Origin: Acidobacteriota bacterium
Lineage (GTDB): Bacteria > Acidobacteriota > UBA4820
Assembly (NCBI GenBank): GCA_029559035.1
Contig: JAKQCT010000061.1
Span: 30,162 to 94,161 of the forward strand
DNA: 64,000 bases
Direction: 5' to 3'
Shown here: positions 16,347 through 27,037 of the stretch, piece by piece
How the letters are laid out: every line of letters begins with the position of its first letter
Numbering within the stretch: the stretch's first letter is position 1
The notes under the pieces: model-generated
What the model was told of the DNA's origin: nothing
Seen by the model: the letters and a program-made list of their open reading frames with translations, nothing else
Database searches by the model: none
Program-made: the position numbers and the translations under genes

Positions 16347-18590
16347 CTATTTCCGGTTCTTGAGCCTGCGTGCTTCCAGAAGGTTCATCCTGGCCAGTTC
16401 GGATCTGGGGTCGATCTGAAGCGCCCGGCTGAACTGTTCCTCCGCCTCGCCGATCTCCCCAAGTTTTAGAAGAGCGTACCCCAGGTTTATCCTGGCTTCC
16501 GCCACTTCCGGCGCTTTCTCGACGGCTTTCCGGAAAGCAGAGGCCGCTTCTTCGATTTTTCCCGAACGGGCCAGGACGAGGCCCAGCGCGTTGAGCGTCT
16601 GCGGGTCTTCCGGCCTGACGGCAAGGGCCTCGTTGTACTGATCGGCCGCCTCCTGCAGGTCCCCTTCTTCGGCAAGCGCGGCCGCGAGGTTCGTTCTCGC
16701 CGAAAAAGAACCCTTGTCGGCGGCGACCGCTTTCCTGAACTCCGTTATCGCCATCGACCTTCTACCGCTCTTCATCAGCAATTGCCCGTAACCGTTCAAT
16801 GCCGGAGCAGATCCTGGCTCAAGCGAAAGCGCCTTCCTGTAATGCTCTTCGGATTCCTTCAGCCTGCCTGATTCAGACAGAGCGGAGGCGAGGTTGATCC
16901 TGGCGTCGAACATTTCGGGCTCCATCCCGACAGCCTTTTTTAACCAGCCGACCGCCTCCTCCGTGCGGCCCAGCTTCGCGAGCGCCATTCCCAGGTTGCT
17001 CATCCCCGCCGCGTCCGGCTTTTCATTCAGGATCGTTTCGTAATGGCCGGCCGCTTCGGCGTAATCCCCCGTCCGCATGAGAGCCGTGGCGAGGTTGAAG
17101 CGCGCCGCCCGGTACGCGGGGTCGAGCCGGACGGACTCCATCAGATGATGTATCGCCCGTTCGTCCTCTCCCCTGAGAAGATACTGGCTGCCGACGGCGT
17201 TGTGCGCGAAAAAATTTTCAGGGTTCACGGCAAGCGCCCTGTTGAACAGCGTCACGCTGTCCGACCAGTAGCCGACCTGCGCCCTTGTCAGCGCGATCAA
17301 TACGATCATGACAACCGAGAACGAGGATCCGATGACCCATCGGGGGATCCGAACGGCTCCGGCGAAATCGGAGACCGCCCAGATCAGGACGATGAAGATC
17401 CCGATGAGCGGGATGTAGGTATAGCGGTCTGCCATCGCCTGCCCTCCCACCTGGACGATGCCGATCACGGGGACAAGCGTTCCCAGGTACCAGAACCAGC
17501 CTGTTGTCCAGAAGCCGTGCTTGCGCCCTTTGAAAACAGCCAGGATGGTGAGGGCGGCGAGCAGCAGTCCGCAAAAGATGGCGTACCCGTGAGATGTCCC
17601 GTTGTCGGACAAGGGGTAATAGGCCGACAGGTCCGAGGGGAAGAAGAGCTTTCGCAGGTAGGCGACATAAGAAGCCAGGGCGTTGAACATCCTCTGGTCG
17701 AAGGGATGGTCCTTCAAGGAGGGAACGGCCTCGGCATGTTTCTGGGCGTGGAACGTAATGACCGCGAAAACAGGAACCAGCATGAAAAGCGGGGTTTTTT
17801 CCCGCAGGAGGCGGGACAATCCTTTCCAGCCCGCGCCGTCCTCCGGCGCCGGGCCCCTCTCTCTGCCGGAGAATGGCGGCGTCCACCTATGCAGGGGCCA
17901 GATGTCCAGAAGAAGAAGCAGGAACGGAAAAGTGATGATCATGGGCTTTGCAAGCAGGCCGCAAACGAAGCAGAAGAGAACAAGCGAATATCTTGCGGCT
18001 CCGGGTTTTTCGACGTACATGACATAAGCCAGCATCCCCGACAGCCAGAAAAAAGCACACAGGACGTCTTTTCGTTCGGCCACCCAGGCAACCGATTCCA
18101 CGTGAAGAGGGTGTACCGCGAAAAGGGCCGCCACCGCGAAGCTTCTCCACTCGAGGCTCGTGGTCCTGACGAGAAAAGCGAAAAGAACGAGCGTGCTTAA
18201 CAAGTGTATCAGCAGGCTTGTAAGGTGATGCCCCCCCGCCCAGAGCCCGAAAAGCTGGCAGTCAAGCATGTGCGAAAGCCAGGTCAGGGGATAATAAAAT
18301 CCAAAATAGTTCGTTGAAAAAGCCCACTTGAGGTTATCCCAGGTGATCCCCTTCTGGACCCTGTCGTTCTCGTAAACGTACACGTTATCGTCGGCGGATA
18401 TGAAAGAATTGGAGAAAGTGCCCCAGAATGCGGCCATTGTCATTATCAGGAGGACAGAGCCCAGAAGGAGTCTCCGCCTCGCGACCGACTTCCCTCTCCC
18501 GGAGGTCAGTGGTTTTTCCGATTCCCCGCCGTTTCCTCTCGCGGCCATCTGTCGCTTTTTTCCGGAGGGTTTCGCCGATCTGTCCATCAT
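16347..18590 (-). CDS. Polytopic membrane protein with TMTC-like domain and C-terminal TPRs
   Basis: A 747-residue protein. A first membrane segment near residue 45 is followed by a TMTC-like acidic loop (ISADDNVYVYEN) and conserved blocks FGFYYPLTWLSHM and HPLHVESVAWVAERKD. About ten membrane segments reach residue ~420, then at least eight tetratricopeptide repeats (for example FNLATALMRTGDYAEAAGHY, INLASALSESGRLKESEEHY). TMTC proteins are GT-C-fold protein O-mannosyltransferases in eukaryotes; bacterial relatives are poorly characterised, so glycosyl transfer is an inference. It lies 36 bases downstream of its paralogue (18627-20570) in the same direction and is probably in one operon. The TPRs face the side opposite the acidic loop or bind a partner protein; the sequence does not decide. 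Confidence 0.75.
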   Translation of the reverse strand: MMDRSAKPSGKKRQMAARGNGGESEKPLTSGRGKSVARRRLLLGSVLLIMTMAAFWGTFSNSFISADDNVYVYENDRVQKGITWDNLKWAFSTNYFGFYYPLTWLSHMLDCQLFGLWAGGHHLTSLLIHLLSTLVLFAFLVRTTSLEWRSFAVAALFAVHPLHVESVAWVAERKDVLCAFFWLSGMLAYVMYVEKPGAARYSLVLFCFVCGLLAKPMIITFPFLLLLLDIWPLHRWTPPFSGRERGPAPEDGAGWKGLSRLLREKTPLFMLVPVFAVITFHAQKHAEAVPSLKDHPFDQRMFNALASYVAYLRKLFFPSDLSAYYPLSDNGTSHGYAIFCGLLLAALTILAVFKGRKHGFWTTGWFWYLGTLVPVIGIVQVGGQAMADRYTYIPLIGIFIVLIWAVSDFAGAVRIPRWVIGSSFSVVMIVLIALTRAQVGYWSDSVTLFNRALAVNPENFFAHNAVGSQYLLRGEDERAIHHLMESVRLDPAYRAARFNLATALMRTGDYAEAAGHYETILNEKPDAAGMSNLGMALAKLGRTEEAVGWLKKAVGMEPEMFDARINLASALSESGRLKESEEHYRKALSLEPGSAPALNGYGQLLMKSGRRSMAITEFRKAVAADKGSFSARTNLAAALAEEGDLQEAADQYNEALAVRPEDPQTLNALGLVLARSGKIEEAASAFRKAVEKAPEVAEARINLGYALLKLGEIGEAEEQFSRALQIDPRSELARMNLLEARRLKNRK

Positions 18591-18626
18591 GTCTCCATGG
18601 TTTTTTCTGAACGGGCCCGACCGCCG

Positions 18627-20570
18627 TCAGGGAAGCTCGAGCAGATCCCTCAGTTTAAGGGCGTGAGGCGAATTCATCTTCTCCAGGACGGAGAGCCTTC
18701 CTCTTGCCTTGTCCGGTTCTCCGGTTTTCAACTCCAGCAAGGCCAGGTTGAACGTCTCCACGTCAAGAGAAGGGTCGAGGAGGATCGCTCTTCCGTAACA
18801 CCGTTTCGCCTCCTCGTACTTGCCCTGCATTTCAAGCGCGTAAGCCAGGTAGCTCCAGGCCTCCGCCATGCCAGGCTCGATCTCCGAGGCTTTCCGGAAA
18901 TAGCCCTCCGCCTCCCCCCACGACTCCGCGGTCATCGCCTGCTTCCCTTTTTTAACGGCTTCCTGGATGATCATGATCTTCGCGGCCTTCATGTTCTCCG
19001 TTAATTTTTTCGCTTCGTGGCCGTGTTCCCGCGCGAGCCTGAAACATTGCAGAGACTCCTCGTATCTCCTGAGATTGAACAGGACGCTCGCCTTGTTGTA
19101 ATACGCGCCCGGATGCCGGGGATGCTCGGCGAGCTCGGCATCGCAAAGCTCAAGAGCCTTGCGATAGAGCGAGCCGGCCCGGTCAGGGTCTCCCTTGTCG
19201 GCATGCACGTTCCCCAGCTCGACATAAGCCATCACGGCCCCGGGCGACCTTTTTATGATGTTTTCGAAAAGCGTCCCGTCGTCCCTCCATGTCGCGATCT
19301 GAACCCTGGAAGCTGAAAAGAAGATGGCGGCAACGACGAGGAACGACGCCCCGACCATAACCTTTCTCCAGGTTTTTCCCGCGGTCAGCTTTTCCCAGGG
19401 TATTCCGATGACGGCCATCGCGAAAAGGCCCCAGTATGGAAAGTACACATACCTGTCCGCGTAAGCCTGCATTCCCACCTGGAGAAGGCCGAGCACCGGT
19501 AGAAGAGAAACCAGAAAAAACAACCAGCCCGCCATCAGGACCGGCGAGCTTTTCCTCAGCTTGAAGAAAAGGAACGTGGCGGCAAAAAGGCCGGCCGCGA
19601 TAAGAAGCGGGAGAAGGGGGTGGTAGTTGCCCTCGTGATGGGTGTACAACGCGCAGAGGTTGAAGGGAAGGACCAGCTTGTAGAGGTAGAAACCCAAACC
19701 GAGGAACGCCTCCCCGACCCTGTGGCCGAAAGCGACATGCGAAAGGGCGGCCATCGTCCCGGTATCCCTCTGTGCCAGGATGGTCAATATTCCCGACGCG
19801 AGCGAGATCAGAAAAAGAGGGATCTTCTGAACGACGAGCGAACCCAATGTCCGCAATGTGCTCCTGAGGTCGCCCGGGGCACCGAACCTCCCGAGGGGCC
19901 AGAAGTCCGCGATAAGGAGAAGCACCGGGAACATCACGATGCTCGACTTGCTCATCAGGCCCATGACGAAAAACGAATACAGCAGCAGGCGGTACAAAAG
20001 GGTTTTTCTTTTTTCAGCGCCCGGACGATGAACGATCAGGTAACAGATCAGCGCAAGGACAAGGAACAGTGCCGACAGCAAGTTTTTCCTCTCCGCGAGC
20101 CAGGCGACCGATTCGACGTTCATGGGGTGCAACGCGAAGAACGCGGAGACAGCAGAGCTTTTCAAGGGACTGCCGGTCACCAGCATGATCAGGAAAAAAA
20201 GCAGGACCGCGTTTACGGAATGCAGAACCACGCTGGTGAGATAATGCCCCCTCGGATCTGTTCCGAAGAACTGGACATCCGTCATGTGGGACAGCCACGT
20301 TAGCGGATAATAAAAGCCGAAATAGGTGGTGGTGAAGGCCCACTTCACGTTTCCGGCGTTGAGCCCTTCCAGGACCCTCTCGTTCGACGTTATGTAAACC
20401 GGGTCATCCCAACTGTGAAAAGTGTGGTTCAGGACGGGAAGATAGGTTATCACTGCAAGGAAGAAAATGACCACCGCCAGCCATCGTCCGCCGGGAGCGG
20501 CCGTCTGAACGGCAGCGTTCGCCGCGGCATCGACCGGCTTTTTCTCTCTCTTTTTTGCGGCTTTGACCAT
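18627..20570 (-). CDS. Polytopic membrane protein with TMTC-like domain and TPRs (paralogue)
   Basis: A 647-residue paralogue of the next gene downstream. A short basic N-terminus precedes the first membrane segment (WLAVVIFFLAVITYLPVL). An acidic loop follows (HSWDDPVYITSNERV), and the same two blocks appear: FGFYYPLTWLSHM and HPMNVESVAWLAERKN. About ten membrane segments run to residue ~420. Only about four TPR units are present (YVELGNVHADKGDPDRAGSLY, YNKASVLFNLRRYEESLQCF, WSYLAYALEMQGKYEEAKRCY), fewer than in its neighbour. The start is ATG 20570 with a modest AGAAAGG site. As the first gene of the pair it may carry the operon promoter. The activity is unknown; a GT-C-type glycosyltransferase is the leading guess. 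Confidence 0.75.
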   Translation of the reverse strand: MVKAAKKREKKPVDAAANAAVQTAAPGGRWLAVVIFFLAVITYLPVLNHTFHSWDDPVYITSNERVLEGLNAGNVKWAFTTTYFGFYYPLTWLSHMTDVQFFGTDPRGHYLTSVVLHSVNAVLLFFLIMLVTGSPLKSSAVSAFFALHPMNVESVAWLAERKNLLSALFLVLALICYLIVHRPGAEKRKTLLYRLLLYSFFVMGLMSKSSIVMFPVLLLIADFWPLGRFGAPGDLRSTLRTLGSLVVQKIPLFLISLASGILTILAQRDTGTMAALSHVAFGHRVGEAFLGLGFYLYKLVLPFNLCALYTHHEGNYHPLLPLLIAAGLFAATFLFFKLRKSSPVLMAGWLFFLVSLLPVLGLLQVGMQAYADRYVYFPYWGLFAMAVIGIPWEKLTAGKTWRKVMVGASFLVVAAIFFSASRVQIATWRDDGTLFENIIKRSPGAVMAYVELGNVHADKGDPDRAGSLYRKALELCDAELAEHPRHPGAYYNKASVLFNLRRYEESLQCFRLAREHGHEAKKLTENMKAAKIMIIQEAVKKGKQAMTAESWGEAEGYFRKASEIEPGMAEAWSYLAYALEMQGKYEEAKRCYGRAILLDPSLDVETFNLALLELKTGEPDKARGRLSVLEKMNSPHALKLRDLLELP

Positions 20571-20788
20571 CGACCTTTCTGCACGCCTTTCAAATCCGAA
20601 TTATTCTTCATGTCCCGTCGCAAGTCAATGGTCTTGCGTCTCCGCAACGGATGCGATCCCGGGAGGCGGCGGGGAATGCCGGGCCGAGCGCCGGTAAGGG
20701 CAGATATCCCCTACAGCGGCGCTCTCGAGCGGCGCAGCGGGGGGACGGCCGGGGGTTCAGGCGAGTTGCCGTCTCGCGGGCACACCGA

Positions 20789-20818
20789 TTGCAGTCGGAG
20801 AGATTTTTCTTTTATACT
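20789..20818 (+). promoter_or_regulatory. Probable promoter of the meaB operon
   Basis: TTGCAG (20789-20794), an 18-base spacer and TATACT (20813-20818). Transcription would begin near 20825, only about 13 bases before the ATG chosen for meaB but still including its GGGAG site. Confidence 0.55.
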
Positions 20819-20837
20819 GATGTTTGGGAGAATCTTC

Positions 20838-21785
20838 ATGAACCCGCCTTTCCTTTGCCGCAGCGACGCCAGGAGAATAGCAAGAGTTCTTTCGCAGGTG
20901 GAGAACAGGTCTCCCGGGTGCGCCTCGCTCATGAAGGAGTGCTGGAAACAGGCGGGCGGGGCGTGGATCATCGGGATAACGGGGCCTCCCGGGGCGGGCA
21001 AATCGACGCTGACCTCCTCGCTGATAAGGAAATTCAGGGAGGAGGGAAAAACGGTGGGTGTGCTCGCCGTCGACCCGTCTTCCTCCTTCTCGGGCGGGGC
21101 GCTCCTGGGCGACAGGATAAGGATGATGGAGATGAGCCTGGATGAGGGCGTGTTCATCAGGTCCGCCGCCACGAGAGGCTCGATGGGCGGGCTCTCCGCC
21201 GCCGCGGGGGACATGATAACCGTTATGGACGCGGCGGGCTTCGACGTCATACTGGTCGAGACCGTCGGCGTGGGGCAGGACGAGATAGACATCATAAGGG
21301 AAGCCGATTCGGTCATCCTCGTGCTGGTGCCCGGCCTGGGCGACGACATCCAGGCGCTGAAAGCGGGGATAATGGAGATCGCCGACATCTTCGTCGTCAA
21401 CAAGGCCGACAAGGAGGGCGCGGAAAAGCTCGAAAGGGAGATAGTGTACATCCTCGGGCTCTCCCCCGTCAGGAAGGAATGGACGCCTCCGGTCGTGAAG
21501 ACCGTCGCCTCGAAGAACGACGGGATGGGAGCCCTGGCGGAAAAGCTCGCTGAGCACCACAGGTTCCTCAGGTACACGGCGTTCCTGAGGGAAAAGAGGA
21601 AACAGCGGGGAGCGGAAAAGCTCAGGAAGCTCCTGCTCGAAGGAATAGAGAAGAAGCTGAAGAAAGGCCCGCTGGCCGTCGGCGAGGAAGAAAAGCTGAA
21701 GGAGGATTTCGTCGGGAAGCGGAGCGATCCTTACTCCGCCGCCGAGGAGATCCTCGACGATCTTTCATGGGAGGGAACGGAATGA
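20838..21785 (+). CDS. meaB: MeaB/ArgK GTPase, chaperone of methylmalonyl-CoA mutase
   Basis: MeaB is a G3E-family GTPase that loads and protects the B12 cofactor of methylmalonyl-CoA mutase. Visible: P-loop GPPGAGKSTLTSSL near residue 58, AVDPSSSFSGGALLGDRIRM, the MeaB motif SAATRGSMGGLS, the switch VETVGVGQDE, and the base-recognition motif NKAD. The 315-residue length fits. The open frame extends far upstream to 20415, but ATG 20838 is preceded by GGGAG at correct spacing and the family homology begins there. The stop overlaps the next start (ATGA) with methylmalonyl-CoA epimerase. The mutase itself is not in the window. The operon implies propionyl- or succinyl-CoA interconversion. Confidence 0.93.
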   Translation: MNPPFLCRSDARRIARVLSQVENRSPGCASLMKECWKQAGGAWIIGITGPPGAGKSTLTSSLIRKFREEGKTVGVLAVDPSSSFSGGALLGDRIRMMEMSLDEGVFIRSAATRGSMGGLSAAAGDMITVMDAAGFDVILVETVGVGQDEIDIIREADSVILVLVPGLGDDIQALKAGIMEIADIFVVNKADKEGAEKLEREIVYILGLSPVRKEWTPPVVKTVASKNDGMGALAEKLAEHHRFLRYTAFLREKRKQRGAEKLRKLLLEGIEKKLKKGPLAVGEEEKLKEDFVGKRSDPYSAAEEILDDLSWEGTE

Positions 21786-22180
21786 AACTTGACCACATCG
21801 GGATAGCCGTGGAATCCATCGAAAAGGCGAAAATCTTCTACGAGGAAATGGGGCTTTCCATCAGGGCTCTCGAAGAGGTGCCCGAGCAGAAAGTGCGGGT
21901 GGCGGTCTTCCCGGTCGGGGAATCGAGGATCGAGCTTCTCGAGACCCTCGACCCCGAAGGGCCCGTGGGGAAGTTCCTCGCGAAGAAGGGCCAGGGGCTG
22001 CACCATATCGCTATGAAGGTGGACGACATCAGGGCGGCCATCGCGAAACTGAAGGAGAAGGGCGTCGAGATGATCGACCGCGAGCCGCGCAGAGGCGCCG
22101 AAGGATGCCTGATCGCTTTCGTACATCCGAGATCCACGGGCGGAGTGCTTCTCGAGCTGACGGAGAAGAAGGATGAATAG
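21782..22180 (+). CDS. mce: Methylmalonyl-CoA epimerase
   Basis: A vicinal-oxygen-chelate (glyoxalase-fold) enzyme that interconverts (S)- and (R)-methylmalonyl-CoA. The 132 residues hold two beta-alpha-beta-beta-beta modules with expected metal ligands: His in LDHIGIAVES, Glu in RIELLETLDPEGPVGKFL, His in GLHHIAMKVDDI and Glu in GGVLLELTEK. The ATG at 21782 overlaps the meaB stop (ATGA); the upstream GGGAGGG serves as ribosome binding site, so the frame start at 21767 was not used. Pairing with meaB is a classic arrangement and supports both calls. Confidence 0.94.
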   Translation: MKLDHIGIAVESIEKAKIFYEEMGLSIRALEEVPEQKVRVAVFPVGESRIELLETLDPEGPVGKFLAKKGQGLHHIAMKVDDIRAAIAKLKEKGVEMIDREPRRGAEGCLIAFVHPRSTGGVLLELTEKKDE

Positions 22181-22508
22181 GAAAGGGGGCGGCGCGGGGG
22201 CTGGAAAGATCGTCGTCCTGTACCTGAAAGAACCGAGGGAAAAACTATGGGGAATTCTCCTGGAGACGGGCATGGCGGGGATCTGGTTCAGGGGGCTGGA
22301 ACTTAACTCATTCGAGGATTACGCCCACCAGGAGGCAGGAAAGAAGGAACCCCTCGTCCAGCCCAACACGCTTTTCGTCCCATACCTGCGGGTGGAGAAG
22401 ATCGTCGAGGACGAAGATTCGGGAAGCCTGCCGTCGCTCAGCACGAGGTTCCGGCAGGTGACCGGCCTCAAGGCGGGTCCGCACCTCACTAAAGGCAGGC
22501 GGCAATGA
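22173..22508 (+). CDS. Small conserved-looking protein of unknown function
   Basis: Not recognised. A 111-residue soluble protein overlapping the 3' end of mce by 8 bases and the next gene by 4 bases (ATGA), so it is co-translated with the methylmalonyl genes. After a Gly-rich N-terminus the pattern is beta-rich: KIVVLYLKEPREKLWGILLE, AGIWFRGLELNSFEDY, then NTLFVPYLRVEKIVEDE. The short strand-turn-strand layout recalls a small barrel (Sm/Hfq-like), but that is only an impression. The tail (LSTRFRQVTGLK) is basic. Overlap on both sides makes it a real gene. Confidence 0.6.
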   Translation: MNRKGGGAGAGKIVVLYLKEPREKLWGILLETGMAGIWFRGLELNSFEDYAHQEAGKKEPLVQPNTLFVPYLRVEKIVEDEDSGSLPSLSTRFRQVTGLKAGPHLTKGRRQ

Positions 22509-22780
22509 GCTACGACCCCTCGGACGAAAAGCTGGAAAGCATCCTTAACGACGTCGTCACGGCTTTCGACGCGGCTACCCCCCGCCTCAAGAAGAGGGTC
22601 TTCGCGGGGCTTCTGGACGAGATCGCGCTGAGAAACGCCGTCCTCGGGAAAAACGGTGTTAATATGGATGATCTTGATGCTGAAAAGTACAAGGAGGATT
22701 GCTGGGAAGAGGTGGAGGGAACGAGGGCGCAGCTGGCTGCGAAGCTGCTCTATTCCCTCATGAGCGAAGAGATAACCTGA
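22505..22780 (+). CDS. Small alpha-helical protein of unknown function
   Basis: Not recognised. A 91-residue, predominantly helical, acidic protein (for example KLESILNDVVTAFDAATPRL, RVFAGLLDEIALRNAVLG, GTRAQLAAKLLYSLMSEEI). Its ATG overlaps the preceding stop by 4 bases and maeB begins 18 bases later, which places it in the meaB-mce-maeB operon. There is no signal peptide, membrane segment or cysteine pair beyond one Cys, so it is probably cytoplasmic. Confidence 0.6.
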   Translation: MSYDPSDEKLESILNDVVTAFDAATPRLKKRVFAGLLDEIALRNAVLGKNGVNMDDLDAEKYKEDCWEEVEGTRAQLAAKLLYSLMSEEIT

Positions 22781-22798
22781 TCGAGAAGGAGGAACGAA

Positions 22799-25045
<2,247 letters not shown>

Positions 25046-25071
25046 CGGACAAAGGAAGCAGATAAAGCTTG

Positions 25072-25101
25072 AAAGGCGGGCTGAGAGGCCCGCCTTTTTT
25101 T
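25072..25101 (+). terminator. Strong rho-independent terminator after maeB
   Basis: AAAGGCGGGC and GCCCGCCTTT make a 10-bp stem with a six-base loop, followed by a T run on the plus strand. It lies between converging genes and may also stop minus-strand transcription from the 25102 gene, though the T tract on that side is weak. Confidence 0.88.
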
Positions 25102-25593
25102 CTACCTTTCAAGGACCTCCCGGACCCTTATCCCCGAGATCCTCCATCCCTCTTCCCCCTTGTGAAGCCCGAACGCCACCTCGTTCACGTTGGAGAGCCC
25201 TTCGCCTCCCCCTCCCTCCGATTCGACGAGGACGGTCGCTTCCGCAGAGGCGGCCTCATCCCCCGTTTTCTCAATGCCGACGTCGGCGAGCTTGACCTTG
25301 AACACTGTCTTCTGGCGCATGAGGACAAGGTAGCCCCTCTCGACGTCATCGACGGACAGACTCCTCTCGAGACCGATCTTTTCGACGGCCAGATCGACCT
25401 CGGGCGCGAAGAACCTGTTCGCTTTTTTCGACCTTGCCGCTATGGCGACCGGGTTCTCGCCGCCTTCTTTCGACGCCCAGCCGGCGGTGTCGCGCAGAAG
25501 CTTCCTGATCTTCCTCTCCTCGGTCGGGTAAAACGCCATGACAAGGACCACCGCGACAAGGACCGCGCCAACGGCGGCGTATTTTTTCACCAT
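25102..25593 (-). CDS. Membrane-anchored protein of unknown function, coupled to lepB
   Basis: Not recognised. A 163-residue protein with one N-terminal membrane segment (YAAVGAVLVAVVLVMAFY) followed by a soluble alpha+beta domain (ERKIRKLLRDTAGWASKEGG, VERGYLVLMRQKTVFKVKLA, NEVAFGLHKGEEGWRISGIR). The helix followed by a curved sheet with a terminal 'W-x-I-x-x-I' strand is reminiscent of NTF2/SnoaL-like proteins. The start was set at ATG 25593, which overlaps the lepB stop by 7 bases; the longer frame runs through lepB and lacks a plausible start. It is probably translationally coupled to signal peptidase and lies in the cell envelope. Confidence 0.6.
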   Translation of the reverse strand: MVKKYAAVGAVLVAVVLVMAFYPTEERKIRKLLRDTAGWASKEGGENPVAIAARSKKANRFFAPEVDLAVEKIGLERSLSVDDVERGYLVLMRQKTVFKVKLADVGIEKTGDEAASAEATVLVESEGGGGEGLSNVNEVAFGLHKGEEGWRISGIRVREVLER

Positions 25594-26123
25594 AACAGCT
25601 TCCCCATTATCCTTTTCGCCGGGACCTCGCCGAAGTCGTGGTGTTCGATCGGAACGGACCTGTTGTCCCCGACGACGAAAAAGTTTCCCGGCCCGATCTT
25701 CCTTTCGGGATAGTTCCAGTCGCATTCAGTGACGGGATATTTTTCCGCGCGGGGCTTCCCGTCGACGAACAGGACCCCGTCCCTGAAAGAGACCGTCTCG
25801 CCGCCCGCCGCGACCACTCTTTTCAGGAGGATCACCCTTCTTCCCGCAAGCCTGATCCCCACGACGTCTCCGGGACGGGGGTCCGAGAAAACATATGATC
25901 CCGCGAATATGAAGTGGAGAGATCCGTCGCGAAGAGTGGGCTCCATGCTTCTACCTTTAAGCCTGACCGGAACCAGGACGAAATAGAAGAGCAGGGAAGA
26001 CGCCGTTGCCACCGCCGCCATCCTCAGAAGGAGGCGCGGCGTCAGCCTCGGAAAAAGGAAGTTCTTCCACACGGCGCTCGCGTTCATCACTGAGATTGTA
26101 TCCGAATTTCCTGTTTTTATCAC
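25587..26123 (-). CDS. lepB: Signal peptidase I (S26)
   Basis: Cleaves signal peptides of exported proteins at the outer face of the inner membrane. A single N-terminal membrane segment (LLLRMAAVATASSLLFYFVLV) is followed by the catalytic Ser in KGRSMEPTL near residue 60, the domain-B strand DPRPGDVVGIRL, and the general-base Lys in VILLKRVVAAGG near residue 101. GDNRSVPIEHHDFGEVP is the conserved C-terminal box; the usual S-x-D-S-R is replaced here by S-V-P-I-E-H-H-D, a small variation. At 178 residues it is a short, single-anchor form. The GTG start at 26123 is very close to the GGAGGG site, and ATG 26087 is an alternative. The many exported proteins in the window need this enzyme. Confidence 0.9.
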   Translation of the reverse strand: MIKTGNSDTISVMNASAVWKNFLFPRLTPRLLLRMAAVATASSLLFYFVLVPVRLKGRSMEPTLRDGSLHFIFAGSYVFSDPRPGDVVGIRLAGRRVILLKRVVAAGGETVSFRDGVLFVDGKPRAEKYPVTECDWNYPERKIGPGNFFVVGDNRSVPIEHHDFGEVPAKRIMGKLLW

Positions 26124-26132
26124 ACCCTCCCT

Positions 26133-26161
26133 TTGAAAAGGACCTTTTCTTGGATTATCCT
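26133..26161 (+). promoter_or_regulatory. Possible promoter for the 26206 gene
   Basis: TTGAAA (26133-26138), a 17-base spacer and TATCCT (26156-26161), 45 bases before the ATG. The -10 matches at four positions, so this is moderate. Confidence 0.45.
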
Positions 26162-26205
26162 GACACCGCTAAAAAAGTGAATAGCGGGAAGGAAAGGGGG
26201 TCGCC

Positions 26206-26913
26206 ATGTCGCAGCAGCAGTATGGTGATTTTATCAGGGGGCGTCTTTTGTTCATCGAACAGTACTGCGCGGAACACAAGATGGATTTCGAAAGCGTGAT
26301 CCGGAATATCGAAGAGGATGCAAGAAGGAGGATCGATTCCGACGAAAAGAAACAGCTTATCCTCCGGCAGTTCTTCGAAGGAGCGGGGGGGGCGGACTCG
26401 ACTATTCCGAGCTGGGTGGACAGGGTCTTTCTCGAAGCGACGTCCCAGGTCCTGAAAGGCTGCCAGTCGCCCCTCTACACGACGACCTCCAGGCTGCCCT
26501 GCATCCCCTTCGAAGCCGCGAGGTTCAACGCAAAGAGGCAGGCCGACACCATCTTCAGGACCATGTTCAAGGATAAAACTCCGGAAGAATGGATCAGGTG
26601 GAGCTTCCCCGCGGTTTACAGGAAATGTTACGGGGAGACCGCCGCCAGGAAGCTCAAGATCGTCGAGTTCTCTTCGCAGCATTTCGGAGTGATCACCGAC
26701 AACACCGGCCTCGAAAAAGCTTCCAGGATAGATTGCTCGACCGTCATCGGCTATATCTGCGGAGCCCTGGAACAACTCGGAGCGGGCGAGATCACGATCA
26801 CGCACAAGAGCTGTCTCGCCGAGGCTCCTTCGGGACAGAAGATCTGCACTTTCGACGCGATGTTCGAATTCCCCGCGCGCCATTCCGATCCGTTCCGCAA
26901 ACAGTTACGGTGA
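26206..26913 (+). CDS. Unknown protein, first of a tandem pair with a V4R/DUF2378-like C-terminus
   Basis: Family not identified with certainty. A 235-residue soluble protein. The N-terminal third is helical (GDFIRGRLLFIEQYCAEHKM). A central conserved stretch reads PLYTTTSRLPC then FEAARFNAKRQADTIF. The C-terminal ~110 residues carry RKCYGE, DCSTVIGYICGALEQLGA and SCLAEAPSGQKICTF. The spacing of the last Cys, Gly and Cys-Cys residues resembles V4R or DUF2378-type ligand/metal-binding folds, judged by eye only. The ATG follows GGAAAGGGGG. It is clearly homologous to the next gene, with about half of the residues identical. Each copy has its own promoter-like sequence, so the two may be expressed separately. 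Confidence 0.65.
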   Translation: MSQQQYGDFIRGRLLFIEQYCAEHKMDFESVIRNIEEDARRRIDSDEKKQLILRQFFEGAGGADSTIPSWVDRVFLEATSQVLKGCQSPLYTTTSRLPCIPFEAARFNAKRQADTIFRTMFKDKTPEEWIRWSFPAVYRKCYGETAARKLKIVEFSSQHFGVITDNTGLEKASRIDCSTVIGYICGALEQLGAGEITITHKSCLAEAPSGQKICTFDAMFEFPARHSDPFRKQLR

Positions 26914-26986
26914 CGGCGACTTCCCCCGGCATGACGACGGCTGAAACCTGAATGCCAGGCCGGCCCATCGTTTCGTGTAACGCTTG

Positions 26987-27015
26987 TTGTTAAAGCACGG
27001 TTTTTGGGTTATCAT
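26987..27015 (+). promoter_or_regulatory. Possible promoter for the second paralogue
   Basis: TTGTTA (26987-26992), a 17-base spacer and TATCAT (27010-27015). The predicted start near 27022 gives a leader of about 16 bases that still holds the GGGGGG ribosome binding site. Confidence 0.5.
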
Positions 27016-27037
27016 TCATTTTTTGGGGGGACATCCG

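Noticed and set aside
20415..20837. Upstream 141-codon extension of the meaB frame
   Set aside because: No homology, it overlaps the start of the 18627-20570 gene, and a good ribosome binding site and promoter support the start at 20838.
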